From positions 371,046 to 435,045 of the forward strand of contig CAJJDO010000038.1 in NCBI GenBank assembly GCA_905183005.1: 64,000 nucleotides of DNA, read 5' to 3'. Each line of letters begins with the position of its first letter. The first letter of the stretch is position 1. Source of the stretch: Paramecium pentaurelia. Taxonomy: Eukaryota > Ciliophora > Oligohymenophorea > Peniculida > Parameciidae. The position numbers were made by a program, and so were the translations under genes. Of this stretch, positions 35,955 through 49,346 are shown piece by piece. Under the pieces are notes generated by a model. It did not search any database, was not told the DNA's origin, and was given only the letters and a program-made list of their open reading frames with translations.

Positions 35955-38900
35955 ATGTCAGACAGATAAGTATGTAGCCTTATTAAAATTAATAGAAAGC
36001 AATTCGAGCCCAATCAGCCAAAAATCCTAGTTAAAAAATATCTTCTAACTAACCATATGGAAATTCTGTTAAAGGATTTAAAATGTAACTTAATTTATTT
36101 TAAGAAGTGTGAAAAAGGTTAAAGTGAATAATTTGATAGAAGAGAGACCATAAAGTGGTTAGAATGATATAAGGGCGAGATAGATTTAATAAGAAACTGA
36201 TTTTTTTAGAAATAATATGGAAGTGTTTGATAAAGAAAGACTTTTTGAGCATTTATCATAGGCTAAAACATAAATCAATCACTTGAAGACAGATAATTAT
36301 TAATTAAGGACTACAATCTTATAATAAGAAGTATTGCTAATAATTAATTGATAGAAAACAATACAAAAATATGAAAGAATCATAGAGGATTTTCAAAATA
36401 ATGGTAATTTGAAAAATGTATAAATGAAATTGGGAGTTGAGGTTTTTATTATATATTGATATCAATAGACATCACTTTTTCTTTAAATGAAAAGACAAAT
36501 AAAAGAATAATAAAATGAATTGAGAGAAAAAGAAATTACAATTTAAAATTTTAAGAAAAATGCTAAAGTAAGCAAATTCTAAGAACTTGATGTAAAATAT
36601 ATTAAATAATTAAGGCTGAAATCAGAGAAGTATATGAAGAACTATAAAGATTAAGAGAATTACTTAAAGAAAGAGATGAAATTCTATAATCATAATAAAA
36701 GTATATTTATTTATATCATAGTCATGCTCAGGAATAAACATCAAATAATGAATTTATTAAAGACTTACAATAATAAAATGAAACTTATCTAAAGGACAAT
36801 TAGGAATTAGTTTAAATTGTTAAGTAAAAATAATTATTGATTATAGACTATATGAAGAGAGGAATAATTAATTAGAACATTCAGTGTAACAATAATAGAA
36901 ATAATTAAACAAATAAGGAAGAGATCTTTAATTATTAAATTAAAAGTTACAAGTATTCAAAAAGAGAGGAGCTAATGGCTAATATTTAATTAGTTAAGAA
37001 GAGATTGATAAGGATATAGAAGAGAGAACTAAATTGAATTATTTAGTAGAAGAATAAAAAGAGAGAATATAAAAATTAGAATAACAATTAAAGAAATTTT
37101 AATCAGATAATAGAAAATAATTGGAATAAAAATAAGGTAGAAACTTATAATAATAATAATAATCATCATCTAGTCCTAAAGATTAAAATAATAATTATAA
37201 TACTTAATAATAATAAATAGCATAGTTTTAATAATAAGAATAATTAAGATAAAATAATAGTACAGATTCTATTCTTTTAGATTAAGAATTAGCATAATGT
37301 TATGCTGATGAAATACGTTGTTAATTGTATTTAGATAATATACCTTTTGCAAGATTTAAGGAAGTATTAAATTCAAATCATTATAGAAATTATCCACACT
37401 CAATAAAGGAAGATTAAATGAAAATGGAGTTATTGAGTTTTTAAAGACTAAATTAGATATGGATTCAATTAAAGCTTAAAAATTTGCAAAAGCATTACTT
37501 AAAAGTGATGGATATGATTAACCTATTCAAAAAATGATAAGTGCAAATAGATTTAAAAATATGATATTGTCACTTATATAAGAATATATCACTTATGATG
37601 GATCATCAATATATTAAGAAGTTCGAAAAGTATTTATTTATTTTATTTATAGACTTTACTAAAAAATAAAGAAGAACTTACTAGAAGATTTAAATAGAAA
37701 TTTTAAAATTAAGAATACATAAATATAAGATAATTTGAATAATTAATTATAGAATCATAAATAAATATTACTGAATTGTAAAGGGATTAATTATTCATTC
37801 ACATTTATTAAGTATATAAAGACTTAGTATAATTATAATGGGAACAATTTTTTAGAGATGATTTTAAGGTAGATCAATTAAAAAAATTGGATAATTAGTA
37901 AAAATTGAATTCTCCTCCAAATACATAAAAATAAGAAAGTCCTAATGATTATATAAAAATATAAACATAGAATTCAGATATTTCAAAATAAGCATAGATA
38001 AGAGGTAATGCTAGAAATTCATCTTAAATTATTGATAATGATCCTAATTATTAATCTGGAAAAAACAATAAAAAGCATGATGAAGAAGAGGGAAATTATG
38101 ATGATTATTTTGAGAGAGATGAGGATAACAATTCATAAACTTTAGGTAAGGTAGAAGAATAAGATAAAAATGTGGAAGAAGAATATTAAGTAGAATTTGA
38201 TGATTATTAATTGAAGCCATAAGAAGTTTAAGAAGTTTAAGAAGATGAAGAAGATGCAGCTATCAAAATTTAACTTGCTTATAAAAAGAAAAAGTAAAAA
38301 GAAGAAGGTAAAAAGATATTAGAGGAGTAGAAAGAAAAGAAGAGAAAATATCTAGAAGAAAAAGAAAAGAAGAAGAAGTAGGAATTATAATTAAAGAAAT
38401 AATAAGAGGAGAAAAAAAGATAGGAGGAAGAGTAAAAGAAATTTATGGAAGATTAAAAAAAGAAATAAGAAGAATTAAAAAGGTAAGAAGAAGAATAAAA
38501 ATAAAGATAAAAATAAATAGAAGAAGAATAAAGAAAATAAGAAGAATAATTTAGAAAAGAAGAAGAAGAAAAAGCAATATTAATTTAAAATGCATATAAA
38601 CAAAAAAAGTAGAAAGAAGAAGGTAAGAAAATATTGGAATAGAAAAAAAAAGAAAAGGAATAATATTTAGCTGAATTATAAGCAAAAAAATAATAAGAAG
38701 AATTAGAAAGATAAAGATTATTAAAAGAATAAGAAGAGAAAGATAGACTATTAAAAGAAGAAGAGGATGCTGCTTTGAAAATATAAATAGCATATTAAAA
38801 AAAGAAATAAATTGCAGAAGCTAAAGCATTATTAGAATAAAAAAAAAGAGAAAAATTTGTTAATGATTAAAAATAAAAAGAGGAAGATAGAATAAGAAGA

Positions 38901-39787
38901 TAGAAAGAGAGGGAAGAGAAATTAAAGAAAGAAGAAGATGAAAATGCTCTAAAAATTTAGAAAGCTATCAAAGATAAAAAGTAAACAGATGAAACAAAAT
39001 AGATGTTGGAAAGCAAAAGAAATGAAAGAGATTCAATCTCTAAAAATCATAAAAAAGCTTCTAAGGATAAAAAAGAAAAAAATAATAATGAAGATGATTA
39101 TGATTTTGAATTTGAATAAGAACTTGATGATTAATTAGAAGTTAAAAAAGAAATTAAAGCCAAGGAAGAAGAAATTAATATGGCAGCATCAAGAATATAA
39201 GGTGCTTATAGACATAAAAAAAATAAATCAGAAGGAAAAAAATTATTAGAAGAACTTAAAGAATAAAATAGAATTGAAGAATTGAAAAAAAAAGAAGAAG
39301 ATTTAAAATTAAAAGAATAACAAGAGCTTGATGAAGTAGCTGTTAAAATTCAAAAAGCATATAAAAAGAAATAATAAAAAGAAGAAGGAAAAAAGATCTT
39401 AGAAGATAAAAGAAAAGAAAGGGAATTAGAAAATTAAAAATAAAATAATAAACCAGAATTAAAGAAGTAAGTTTCATAAGAAATTTAAAAAGAGAATGTA
39501 ACTTAAGTTGTAAAATAAATTAATGTTGATGATATGGATGGATATGGTGATGAAAAATTTGAGGATGGTACTGATCATGATAAATTTACTAATCCTGCCT
39601 TAGTTTAAGGTAAACCTTTGTAAATTTAAGCTGAGGAGGATGAAAAATTACCTGATGATCCAGTGGCAGAACAAATGGAAGATAAGTTATTTAACAGTGT
39701 TGGAATAATTGTAAAAATTTCATAAATTTAATTTAGTATTAATCTATTAATAAGGAAGAAGTATCTGATGCTGAATAACTTTTATGA
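35955..39787 (+). CDS. long coiled-coil protein with six IQ motifs
   Basis: About 1,190 codons; the frame is held together by around nine introns of 20-28 nt. The N-terminal third is coiled coil (QAKTQINHLKTDNYQLR), then a long coil with many Q runs, and a helical middle region with EF-hand-like spacing (about 37.4-37.9 kb). The last 500 residues are E/K-rich helix interrupted by six IQ-like calmodulin-binding motifs, for example AAIKIQLAYKKKKQ, ALKIQIAYQKKKQ, AASRIQGAYRHKKN and AVKIQKAYKKKQQ. It ends with an acidic tail and TGA 39785-39787. Multiple calmodulin or centrin light chains are expected along the rod. A cytoskeletal or basal-body scaffold is likely; exact identity unknown. Confidence 0.75.
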
Positions 39788-40459
39788 AAACAATTTACAT
39801 CAATATTTTTTATAAATTAAATATATTTTCCTTGAATTTATCATGATAAAATAATATGAAGTGTTTAAAGGTTTAAAGATTATTACAATTAAAAATAGTG
39901 ATTTGAGAATTTAGATTTCATTTTTACGGTATAATTATTTTGATTAATTTGAGTTACAACAAAAATAGCAATAAATTTGTTAAAAAAAGAGTTGATAAAT
40001 ATTTAGAATATTTTTAAATGTTATTAATTAAATAATAATAACTATTGTTAATTGATATTCATATTATTATATGAAATATTACTTTCCAGTCAACTATTAT
40101 GTTAAGTTTTATGGGAATTGGTATTTCATTCTATTCCTTTTATATTATAATATATGTATTCCAATTAGTTCAAAATTTCTTTATGGGTTTAATTATAAAA
40201 TAAATGAATTTGATATTGATGTAAATTAGTATTTAGATAAATATTAATCAAAATTAGCTTATTTGATCAACTAATAAATTTATTAGAATAATTGATCATT
40301 AAGAATTTGATAAAAAAACTATTTATAAAAGTTTGTAATATGTTGGAGGAGATAGATTCCAAAATGATCTAGTGTAATAATAAACTATAATTCAGTGAAT
40401 ATATGTATATATTAATAAAGTTAGAATTAAAGAGAAGATAAAAATTATATAATTTTTTA
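39788..40459. other. intergenic with a doubtful small ORF
   Basis: AT-rich spacer. On the plus strand 40071-40295 is open for 74 codons (starts MKYYFPVNYYVKFYG, with an aromatic, hydrophobic stretch YFILFLLYYNICI and a Q/N-rich end) and stops at TGA. It could be a small membrane protein or chance; no family is recognised. The rest of the spacer shows nothing. Confidence 0.35.
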
Positions 40460-41554
40460 ATGAGTCTCATATATAAAAATCATTTAGTGCTTCCAACATT
40501 CAAACATTCAGAAACTATCACTACTCATAAATCTTCTTCATTAGGACCTATAAAAAGATTTTAATCAGTGACACCAATAAGACAAGGAAATTAAAGTAAG
40601 ATTCTTCCTCTAAATATTACTTCTCTGCCTGGAAATGAAACTAGTATTAATGCAGAAAGTACAATAACATCTAGATAAAAGCATTTACCTATGCTTACTC
40701 CTAGAATATAGAGAAATGATGAATAAAATTTACATGATTACTTAGATCATCTTCATTCAATTAGAAAATCAAAATAGCCAACAAAATAGGCTGTGATGAA
40801 AAAAATTAGAACTGAAACTGAAATAATGAAACTTGAAAGCCAAACTTTAATATAAAGATTTAAAAAGGTTAAAGAATAGTAAGAATTAAAAAAATAATAT
40901 TCAATTTTGTAAACCATAAAGAATCCTTATGCTTAACAATACATTAATTTTAGTAAATAAATATTTAATTTAATACATAATTTACATTAATTAAAAGTAT
41001 AGAGATTAAATTATATTTTAGGAATATTTAAATAATTCAAGAAAGATGTTTTAAGTAGTAAAGAATTTAATTGGTATGAAAAAGAATTTAAAAAAGATCT
41101 TATTAAAATAATCAGCTGATGATTTAATTGATTTTTAAGATATAGCTAAAATGTGTTGTATTAGAGAAATACAATATGTTAATGGAGAATAAAGAATGAT
41201 AGATAAATTTGATTTAACTTTGATGGATGATCTAACATATATGTGTGAAGCAATAGAGAATTTATTATTATAAAATAAATTAAATGCAATAAAAAGAATG
41301 AGTGATAATGTATTATTATAAATAAATATTAGATTTTAATTGAAGAACATGAAATTTCAAAGTTAAGAGAATAATTGGGAATGAGAGAAGAAGATCAAAA
41401 ATTATCAGTTTCTACTTTACCTATGCAAAGATTTAAACCTCATGTAGAATTGGATAATATAGAATAGAGATTAGGATAACTATCATAAATACCAAAATAA
41501 TATAGATAAACTTCATAAGTTTTATGTGAAATAGTTGATAAATTAAACGAATGA
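40460..41554 (+). CDS. coiled-coil protein, unknown
   Basis: Starts at ATG 40460 with a basic, Ser/Thr-rich N-terminus (KRFQSVTPIRQGNQSKIL) and continues into coiled coil (KIRTETEIMKLESQTLIQRF). Two introns are inferred: a 25-nt one near 41.0 kb and a 23-nt one near 41.32 kb. The second is required to reach the C-terminal part NILIEEHEISKLREQLGMRE. Ends at TGA 41552-41554, 16 bp before the stop of the convergent gene. About 340 residues, no known domain. Confidence 0.65.
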
Positions 41555-41570
41555 TCTTAATCATTTTTTT

Positions 41571-42855
41571 TCATAGCAAACTTTCATCATCTGAAAAATT
41601 TAATAGGTCTTCAGGTTGTTTATATGGTTAAACTTATGGCCTATTTTATGAGTTTTATTAATTTTATTGATTAGGTTCAGAATTAGTTATTTTTAGACTT
41701 TCCTCAATTGCTCTTCTTAATTCTTCATCATCATCAAAATCATTCATAGCTCCTTAAACTTAAAATGCATTTCCAACATGATTTTAATATCTATATAGGA
41801 AATTTGCTTCATCATTTTAAAATGTATTATCTGGTTTCTCTAAATCTGGCTATTTAAAATACTAATATAAAATACCTTATACTCAGGAACTAAATACTTT
41901 ACTTATAGAGTGTTGTAAAAGAAAATTGCTATTGAGTTCATTGCAAATGATGGTCTCTTAGAATTATGATCACCAGGTACTATTGACTATTTAAAATACA
42001 TATAATGTAAGTACAATATTTTTATCTCCAGCATAAGCTTCATGTAATTTTTTTGTATGATGAGGCAATACAAAGGTATCTTCATCAGCAGCTATAAAAA
42101 ATGCAGGAATAAAGGCCTTAGATACATGATTTTTAAGTGGATTGATATTTTCTATATCAAAATTGGCTTTTGATTAAATAGTTTTTCTTATCATAGACAA
42201 TCCAGCTGAAATGGCAAATGAGGGTACTTTTTGAGCATATTATTTTGCTAATTCTTCTGCTAAAGTCTTTAAATTTGAAAATGCACTATCCAAAACTAAA
42301 CCAGCAATACTAGGATCTCTATCTGCATGCATTAAAGCTGTAACTGCACCCATAGATCTTCCCCATAATCCTATTGTAGAGACTTTATTGCTTTAACGTA
42401 ACCAATCTACAACAACTTCTACATCATCTCTCTCATACCATCCTAAGGATATATAATCTCCTTCAGATTTACCACAACCAGCAAAATCAAAGCTAAACAC
42501 TTAGATATATTGCTTTTTTTATATTTATATAATTTAAATACTTGTAAAAGTCCATCTAAAGAGGGTAGGCATTCTAATCTACTACTACTGTTACCATGTA
42601 AGTATATTACACAAGGCAATTACTCACATGGTTTTTTAACTGGCTCAAAAAATGAGCATTCCAATTTTAATCCTCTTTTATTTTTGATTTAGAAGTCCGT
42701 TCTCTTAATCAATACTCCTTATATTTTAAATTAACTGGGACCTAAGTAAAGATGTTTATCTTACCTAAATCCTACTCAGTATATTCGTTATCTCTAGGAG
42801 GTCGTATTATGGCCTTCCATAAATCATCATAACCAGCAGATAGTGATGAAAACAT
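41571..42855 (-). CDS. alpha/beta hydrolase with C-terminal ubiquitin-interacting motif
   Basis: Serine hydrolase: strand and oxyanion loop CVIYLHGNSSSR, FDFAGCGKSEG, nucleophile elbow LWGRSMGAVTALM, acid in ADEDTFVLP and histidine in VPGDHNSK. The sequence most resembles the bem46/ABHD-type hydrolases abundant in ciliates and oomycetes. After the catalytic domain an acidic helix DDDEELRRAIEESLKIT fits the ubiquitin-interacting motif (acidic cluster, then A-x-x-x-S-L). It is followed by a Q/N/P-rich tail. Introns of 23, 29, 28 and 26 nt are inferred. The start is 19 bp from the stop of the next minus-strand gene. Confidence 0.75.
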
Positions 42856-42874
42856 ATATATTAAATTTAATTCA

Positions 42875-45800
42875 TCATTCTTTTATAATATCCATTTGTA
42901 TACAAATCGATCCATTTGAACCAAAATTTTATTGAAATGCCTTTGACTTAGGTGATCCATCATCATCCATATCTTCTTGTAATTCTAACAACATTTCAGA
43001 TTCTTTATTCAACAATAAATTAGCAATCAAAAGAGGCTTAACTTTTTTCTCAACTCCAGCCTAAGTCAAATGTTCCTTCAGATCTAGTATTTTTCGTTCT
43101 AAAGTTTCTATTATTGCTCTCCAAGAATCTATTTTCTCTGTTTCCAGTAATGTCAACTATTCAAATCTTTATTCTATTGTCTTTCTTTATCCTACCCATC
43201 CATCAATTAATTTTTAAAACTATTCATATTTTTATCAATTTGTACTTATATCATAATCTCTGTTTTTGTTCCCTTTATTTATAAAAATTAATTTTATGCT
43301 TCCTCTGAGAATAGACCATACTCTACACATACAACAGCAAACTTTTCAAATGAAAAATTCTATTCTGCTTTAATTAATAAATCAGCATTGGTAAAAAATA
43401 TTTCAGAAATTTCATCATTTGTAAATCTATCAGGTTCTATATGTCTAAGTAATAAATACCATTCTTCAAAATTACACATTCCATTACCATCTAAGTTAAT
43501 ATATGTTATTTTAATTACCTAAATCACATGCAGCAAATGCATTTATAACATACTCTTTGGCTCTACTTACTAATATTTTATATTTGACAAACATTTGAAT
43601 CATAAATTAATCAAAATCTATTACTGGCTATCTATTTTATGTTTTTGTATCTAATTCTTTTAATAAATCTAATTCCTTTTTCAATTCCTCTTTTTCTTCA
43701 ATTGTCATTCTTGAATCAGCAAACATCCCTATATATTATTATGCTCTGACATATGGAACAAAATATCTAACCTCAGATTCTTAGTCAGCTATTGATACAC
43801 CAAGAGTTGAAATATTAGTTACATAATCAAAAGACTCCAAATATTTCTTCATCTCATCTATTGTATAATTAACACAATCATCAAATAATCCTAAGAACTT
43901 TGCAAAATTATTTATTCTCACTATTTATTTATAATGTTTAACTGAAACAATTAGAATTAAGAACTTTTACTCTGCAATCTTTTTTATACCAAATTATTAT
44001 AAAAAATAACTATAAACAAATGATGCCATATCTTAATCTTTAAAAGCTTGATTATCTTTTTATTGTTATATTCTATCCTAATATATAACAGTAATTTATT
44101 TTAAAAGTAACTTTAAAGGCATAAAATGTTTTATTTTAGGTAATTACTTTAATTTAATTTTTTCAACTAATTATGGACCAGCATTAACTTTTTAAAATTC
44201 ATAAACTATATTAACTTTCTGACCTAATTAAGGACCTTTAAAAATTAATTTTGCTTAATTCATCTTCTTATTATCTCTCTAACGTCTGATCATTTTTTAA
44301 GATGAATTAAATTTAGCATATTATTCAGGAGATGATTCTCCTTCCAAATACTATTATGTCATTTATTATTATTATAATTATTGTTCTTTTAAAATTTTAA
44401 ATGTTCCAATTGATACTGCTCTACTTCTTGTATCTTCTAATTCTTATATGTGTTAATTACATCTTTCATTCATTTAATCTATTATATATTATAATTCCTT
44501 GTTTTTATTTTCTAAAATTTGCATCATTAAAACAAGAGTCTTTACTTTTTCAAGATCTATTTATCGATCAGAATTGATATCCATACTTTAATCATTACTT
44601 GTTACTTATTCTATTGATTAATTTACAGCTTTTTTAGATCTAAATGAATCTTATCTTATTTAATTTAATTTATTAATTCCTGGAGATGGCAATTCTTTAT
44701 TAAGAAATTTTTATTCAATTATTTAATACAATTATCTTCCTGAAAATACTTTATTTGTTTTATCTTCACATAATTTCAGTGTCTCTTCAACTTGACTTCT
44801 TTATTTAAATTACTCTAACACATTTTAAATTTTTGCTTAAGAATCTGTTATCAAATTAAAATCTTTAACCATCATTGTAATATTTGTTTGTATCTCTTAT
44901 GTCTTTTAATATAAATTAAGAATGTCTGGTTCAACTTATGTCTCTACACAAGCTACTTTAATAATCTTATCCATATTCATAACCATATTATCCATTTCTA
45001 TAATATTTTTATCATCCAATAATCCATCCATTAAATCATCTTCATCAGATGAACTTGATTTCTCTTGTTAAGTTTATTGTATTTAAGAATTGCCCAAATA
45101 TGACATTCCTTTTCCAGTTTAAATTTAATTAGAATTAATAATATGTTACAAAACCTTTTGTTATTAAGATTGTTATATCTAATTTAAAACAGTATGTTAT
45201 AATTATTATGATTATCTTAATGAAAACATACTCTCTTATTGTATTAATATTCTTTAGCTATTTGCTTGTTATAGACTACAATTAATATCTCTTTATAATT
45301 ATTATTATGATTCTAATTGTTTTTAAGTAATTGTTTATAACTTTCTATTAAGTATTTCTATTTCTTAATGAGATTATTTTAATTTCTTTGATAAATAAGA
45401 TGCAATTTTTCTTATATCATTTAATTATGCTCTATTTTTTTTAAAATTGGACTCTAATTCTTTATATTCTTATTTACAAATATTATGTTGAGTAACCTCT
45501 TAAGAATATTTGTATGATACATCCTAAATTTATGTTTGTAAATCTGACATTTTTTCTTAATAAATAAAAAACACTTTGGCCTATTCATCCATTACTAAAA
45601 CATCGTTTTTTTTAACTAAAATTTCAGAATCAAATTTAATTTTATTAACCATTTGAATAACTTTGTCCCATATTTATTGAACTAATTCTCCTCTTTCTAA
45701 ACATTCTTTTTTTAATGATTTAATTAATTCATTCATAGTTACAGTTAATAATGGTATTAAATCTTCACATTATTATTTTTAAAACCAATCTCTTAATTAT

Positions 45801-46364
45801 ATACTCTAAACTCTACCTCCTGGGTCTTCTGTATGTAAAGATGATATTTCTTTATTCAAACTACCTTCTAATTTTTAATATTCTTTCATATCTATCAAAT
45901 GAATTTATTAACCACTTCTTGATTTTTTATGGAAAGTAGTTCCTTAACGTCTGGGCTAAAAACTGCGTTACTCCCCTATTTATGTAAATTGACTTACTTG
46001 TTGTTTTAGGTGATTTTATTTAATCATAAAAATGACTTACATCATCTCTTACTTTAGAAATTGCAATTTTTGAGAACTTTTTTTCCATTAAAAGTTTTTA
46101 TTATGCCATTTATTACATTTTAGTTTACTTAATAAATTCTGAAAGATCTAATGATGTTTTAGGTGAATGTTAAGTTGATTTACAACTAGTGTGTTAACTT
46201 ACTGCCTCTTTTTTTGCCTTTCTAATTTAATCATTTATATGCTAATTATTAAGAGTAACAGTTTAATTCATAAATGAAGGAACTGATTATGAATCGTTTC
46301 TTTCTTCAGCTTCTTTGAGCTTAGCCAATAAAAATTTGTTTGTAATTTATTTTTAAGCAAGCAT
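42875..46364 (-). CDS. long coiled-coil protein with an EF hand
   Basis: About 1,130 codons from ATG 46364. Mostly coiled coil with Q-rich segments, including KEAEERNDSQ near the start, MNELIKSLKKECLERGELVQ and an acidic patch SSSSDEDDLMDGLLDD. Near the C-terminus an EF-hand loop DLDGNGMCNFEEW is assembled by intron 43491-43518, followed by RHIEPDRFTNDEISEIF, so calcium binding is likely. The final part is again coiled coil and ends at TGA 42875-42877. The middle frame needs at least one further intron near 45.97 kb (22 nt). Likely a cytoskeletal, ciliary or cortex protein, but the family is not recognised. Confidence 0.7.
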
Positions 46365-46395
46365 ACAATAATTAATTTATTATGATTATATATAT

Positions 46396-48077
46396 TCACT
46401 TTTTTAATACTCTACTTGATTCTAAACATTCTTTTTTAATGTATCCATTAAATTATCCTTCACCAATATATGCTAACTCAGCTAAATTACTTTTTGATAA
46501 TTAATATTCAGGTTCAAATCTATCTTTCATTAATTATAAAAATTCTTCTTTGAATTTATCCTATTATTATTAAAATTATCTAGATTTGATGGCTGGTAAT
46601 AATTTATTGTTCATGAAATCCCTTACTCTTTTAAATCTACTTCTAACTAATTACATTTATATTTCCAACATATCAGGTATTAATTTTCCAAATTTCTCTT
46701 TTCTTCCTTCTGTTACAGCTAAGAAATTGGGATTTCTGTTGCATTCAAAAATCCAAAGATTCAAATCATCATCAAGTATGAAATCAACTCCAAAAAATTC
46801 ACCTACTCTACTATCTTTCAAAAGGTATTTTTCTACTGAAAAAAATAGATGGGTTATCTTTCTCATAATTTAAGGATAAAGTTCTTCATTCAACCAATTA
46901 CGTGATTTTATTTTTCCTTATTCTAATAATATATCTTGTAATTCTTCTAAATTCCAATCTATATAGAGATCGTCATCCTATTCTTAACCAGTTGTTTGTT
47001 TATGGGTTTTTGTTACAGCTGTATTACATACATGTGCTTCTTTAGTAAAATCTAATAAATCAAACTTTAAAGCACATTATTTAATTAATGCTTTCTTATA
47101 TCCATATAAAATTGGTGGATTTGTAGATGCAATCTAAAAATATGATCTAAATTCCATTTTATGTCCTTTATATAAATAAGGATTTTTAAGGTATTCTTAA
47201 ATTATAACTTAAGTAAGATTTCGTCCACAACCTTAACTATCTTTATACCATGATCTAATTATCTTTTCATTTTAATAATCTAAAAGTAATATTCCATTGC
47301 CTAAATGTCTATTTGTTTTATAAATATATTAGATTCCCTCATTTTCTAATTTATCTTTGTATTATTATGTATTAATAATATCAAAGAAATTCTCACATTC
47401 TTCTTTTAACCACATTCTAAATGTAGGTTTTTCATAACTAGCATCTTTAATACACTAAGCACTTTTATTTTCTAATTTCAAATTATCAATATAATTATGA
47501 AAGTGTGTTGATTGATTTGATTTTAATGCAATTTCTTCTTGACCTGGAACATGAAAATATTTCTAAAAAATACAACCAGCCTATTTTCCAAATGTATGGG
47601 TTCGAAAATAATTTTTAGCATATGGATATACTACTGCTGTTTCTAAAGGAGTTTAATGATATCCAATTTCAATTTATCTTGTCTATACAAAGCTGGGTAA
47701 AGCATCATACATATTTTGTTAGATGATTTTTCTTGCCAAATCTTAACCACCATAATCTCTTAATACCATTTAATCCTATATTATTATTTCTGGATGTAAC
47801 AACTTAAATAGATCACTTCTAAGACAATAAGAATTATCATGCACTAAGGCTATTTCATATCCACAATTTCTATGTATATTATAATCAAATACTTGCATGG
47901 CTAAAAATGAGATTAGGTTAAATCAACTGTCTATTCCAGCCATCTTGACATTCCTTTGACTGCTTCATTATAATATCTATAATTAGCTGATCCTTCTGAT
48001 AAGTTTGCCCTGTGATACATATAAACAATGAATAAGACAATTCCAGAAGCTAAACTAAGCAAAAATGATTATAACAT
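46396..48077 (-). CDS. membrane-anchored TTL-fold protein
   Basis: The N-terminus MLQSFLLSLASGIVLFIVYM is a transmembrane signal anchor, followed after two introns (27 and 23 nt, near 47.9 kb) by a TTL/ATP-grasp domain of about 480 residues. Family features: TNRHLGNGILLL, GHKMEFRSYFQIAS (the lysine and arginine of the K-x-x-x-R motif) and the metal-binding glutamate in WIFECNRNPNF. All key residues seem present, so it may be an active ligase. TTL enzymes usually modify cytosolic tubulin; a membrane anchor points to another substrate or to a lumen-facing domain. The frame is otherwise uninterrupted to TGA 46396-46398. Confidence 0.75.
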
Positions 48078-48375
48078 AATTATTATTAAAAATAATATAT
48101 TATCACATTCAATTTTTAAATATTGTTTATTAATACTTCAATCAATAAATACTTAAGTTAGTAGAGTTTGTGATTACTACTTTTTTAATATATATTTATG
48201 ATATTTTTTTATATTTGATAAATATATGTAAAATACACATAAAATTATTAAATTACTATTTAAGTACCTTTTATGAAAATGTATATAATTAGAATATATA
48301 ATTATCCAATCATCATTAAAATAAACATAATAATTTATTGAGTTCAATTTCTTAATAATTTAAATTTTTTATAAA

Positions 48376-49332
48376 ATGGAAATAATTGAATGGATTGGAA
48401 TGATAGTTGTGTGTTACTTTGGATATTTATTCATAAAAGAGTTTAAAGTAATGTTATTTGGCAATTAAAATATACAATCAAAATATGGTAATGGATGTTG
48501 GGCTTTAGTTACAGGAGCCACAGATGGAATAGGAAAAGGATTTTGTTAAGTAATGAATTTTGATTAATTTCAAGTAATTAGCTTAACAAGGTGTTAATAT
48601 TTGCATTGTTGCTAGAAATAAATCAAAAGCAGAGAATTTAATAGAAGAATTAAAGAAGGTTAATGATAAACCATAATATAAAATTGTGATTGCTGATTTT
48701 CAGAATTGTCTTTAAGAATCTTTCTTCTAAAAAATATATTAAGAAGTGAAAGATTTGGATATTGGACTTCTAATCAATAATGTTGGAGTTTTAACAGTTG
48801 GAGAATTTCATAAGACATCTGATATTGATCAATAAAATTAGATTATCATAAATTGCATCCCTGTTGTGTTTATGACAAAATATCTATTACCTATCCTCAA
48901 GAAAAGATAAAGGTCAGGAGTTATATGTCTTTCCTCTTTAACAGGAAGATTTGCATATCCTTATTATCAAGTATATTGTGCAACTAAAGTAAAAATTTAT
49001 AGTAAATATAAAGGCATTTAATGATTATTTTACTAGATCCTTGGAAATTGAGGTTGATAATGTTGATTTTTTATCATTAAGACCTGGATATGTTTAAACT
49101 GCTATGGTCAAAAATTAATCTGATCTTCTTACAGTTTCAACAAAGCAATGTGTCACATCAGCATTGTAGATTATATAATAATTATATTAGATCATAATTG
49201 GGATATAAGGAAGCAACTGCAGGACATCTGATCCATAGAATATAAACATTTATTTTTAGTTTAGCTGAAGGAAAACTTATGGATATCATATCACCCATTG
49301 TTGCAAAATAATTATATAAATAAAAGCATTGA
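48376..49332 (+). CDS. short-chain dehydrogenase, HSD17B12-like 3-ketoacyl-CoA reductase
   Basis: N-terminal hydrophobic helix (WIGMIVVCYFGYLFI), then the Rossmann motif TGATDGIGKG, the NNVG motif, a catalytic Ser in CLSSLTGRF and the YCATK site (Y-x-x-x-K). This combination fits the 17-beta-HSD12/Let-767/Ifa38 group, ER-bound reductases in very-long-chain fatty acid elongation. Introns are 48550-48574, one of 25 nt after ATK and one of 25 nt near 49.17 kb. The C-terminal KLMDIISPIVAKQLYKQKH ends at TGA 49330-49332. Steroid reduction is the main alternative activity. Confidence 0.85.
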
Positions 49333-49346
49333 ATACTTTTTATCCA

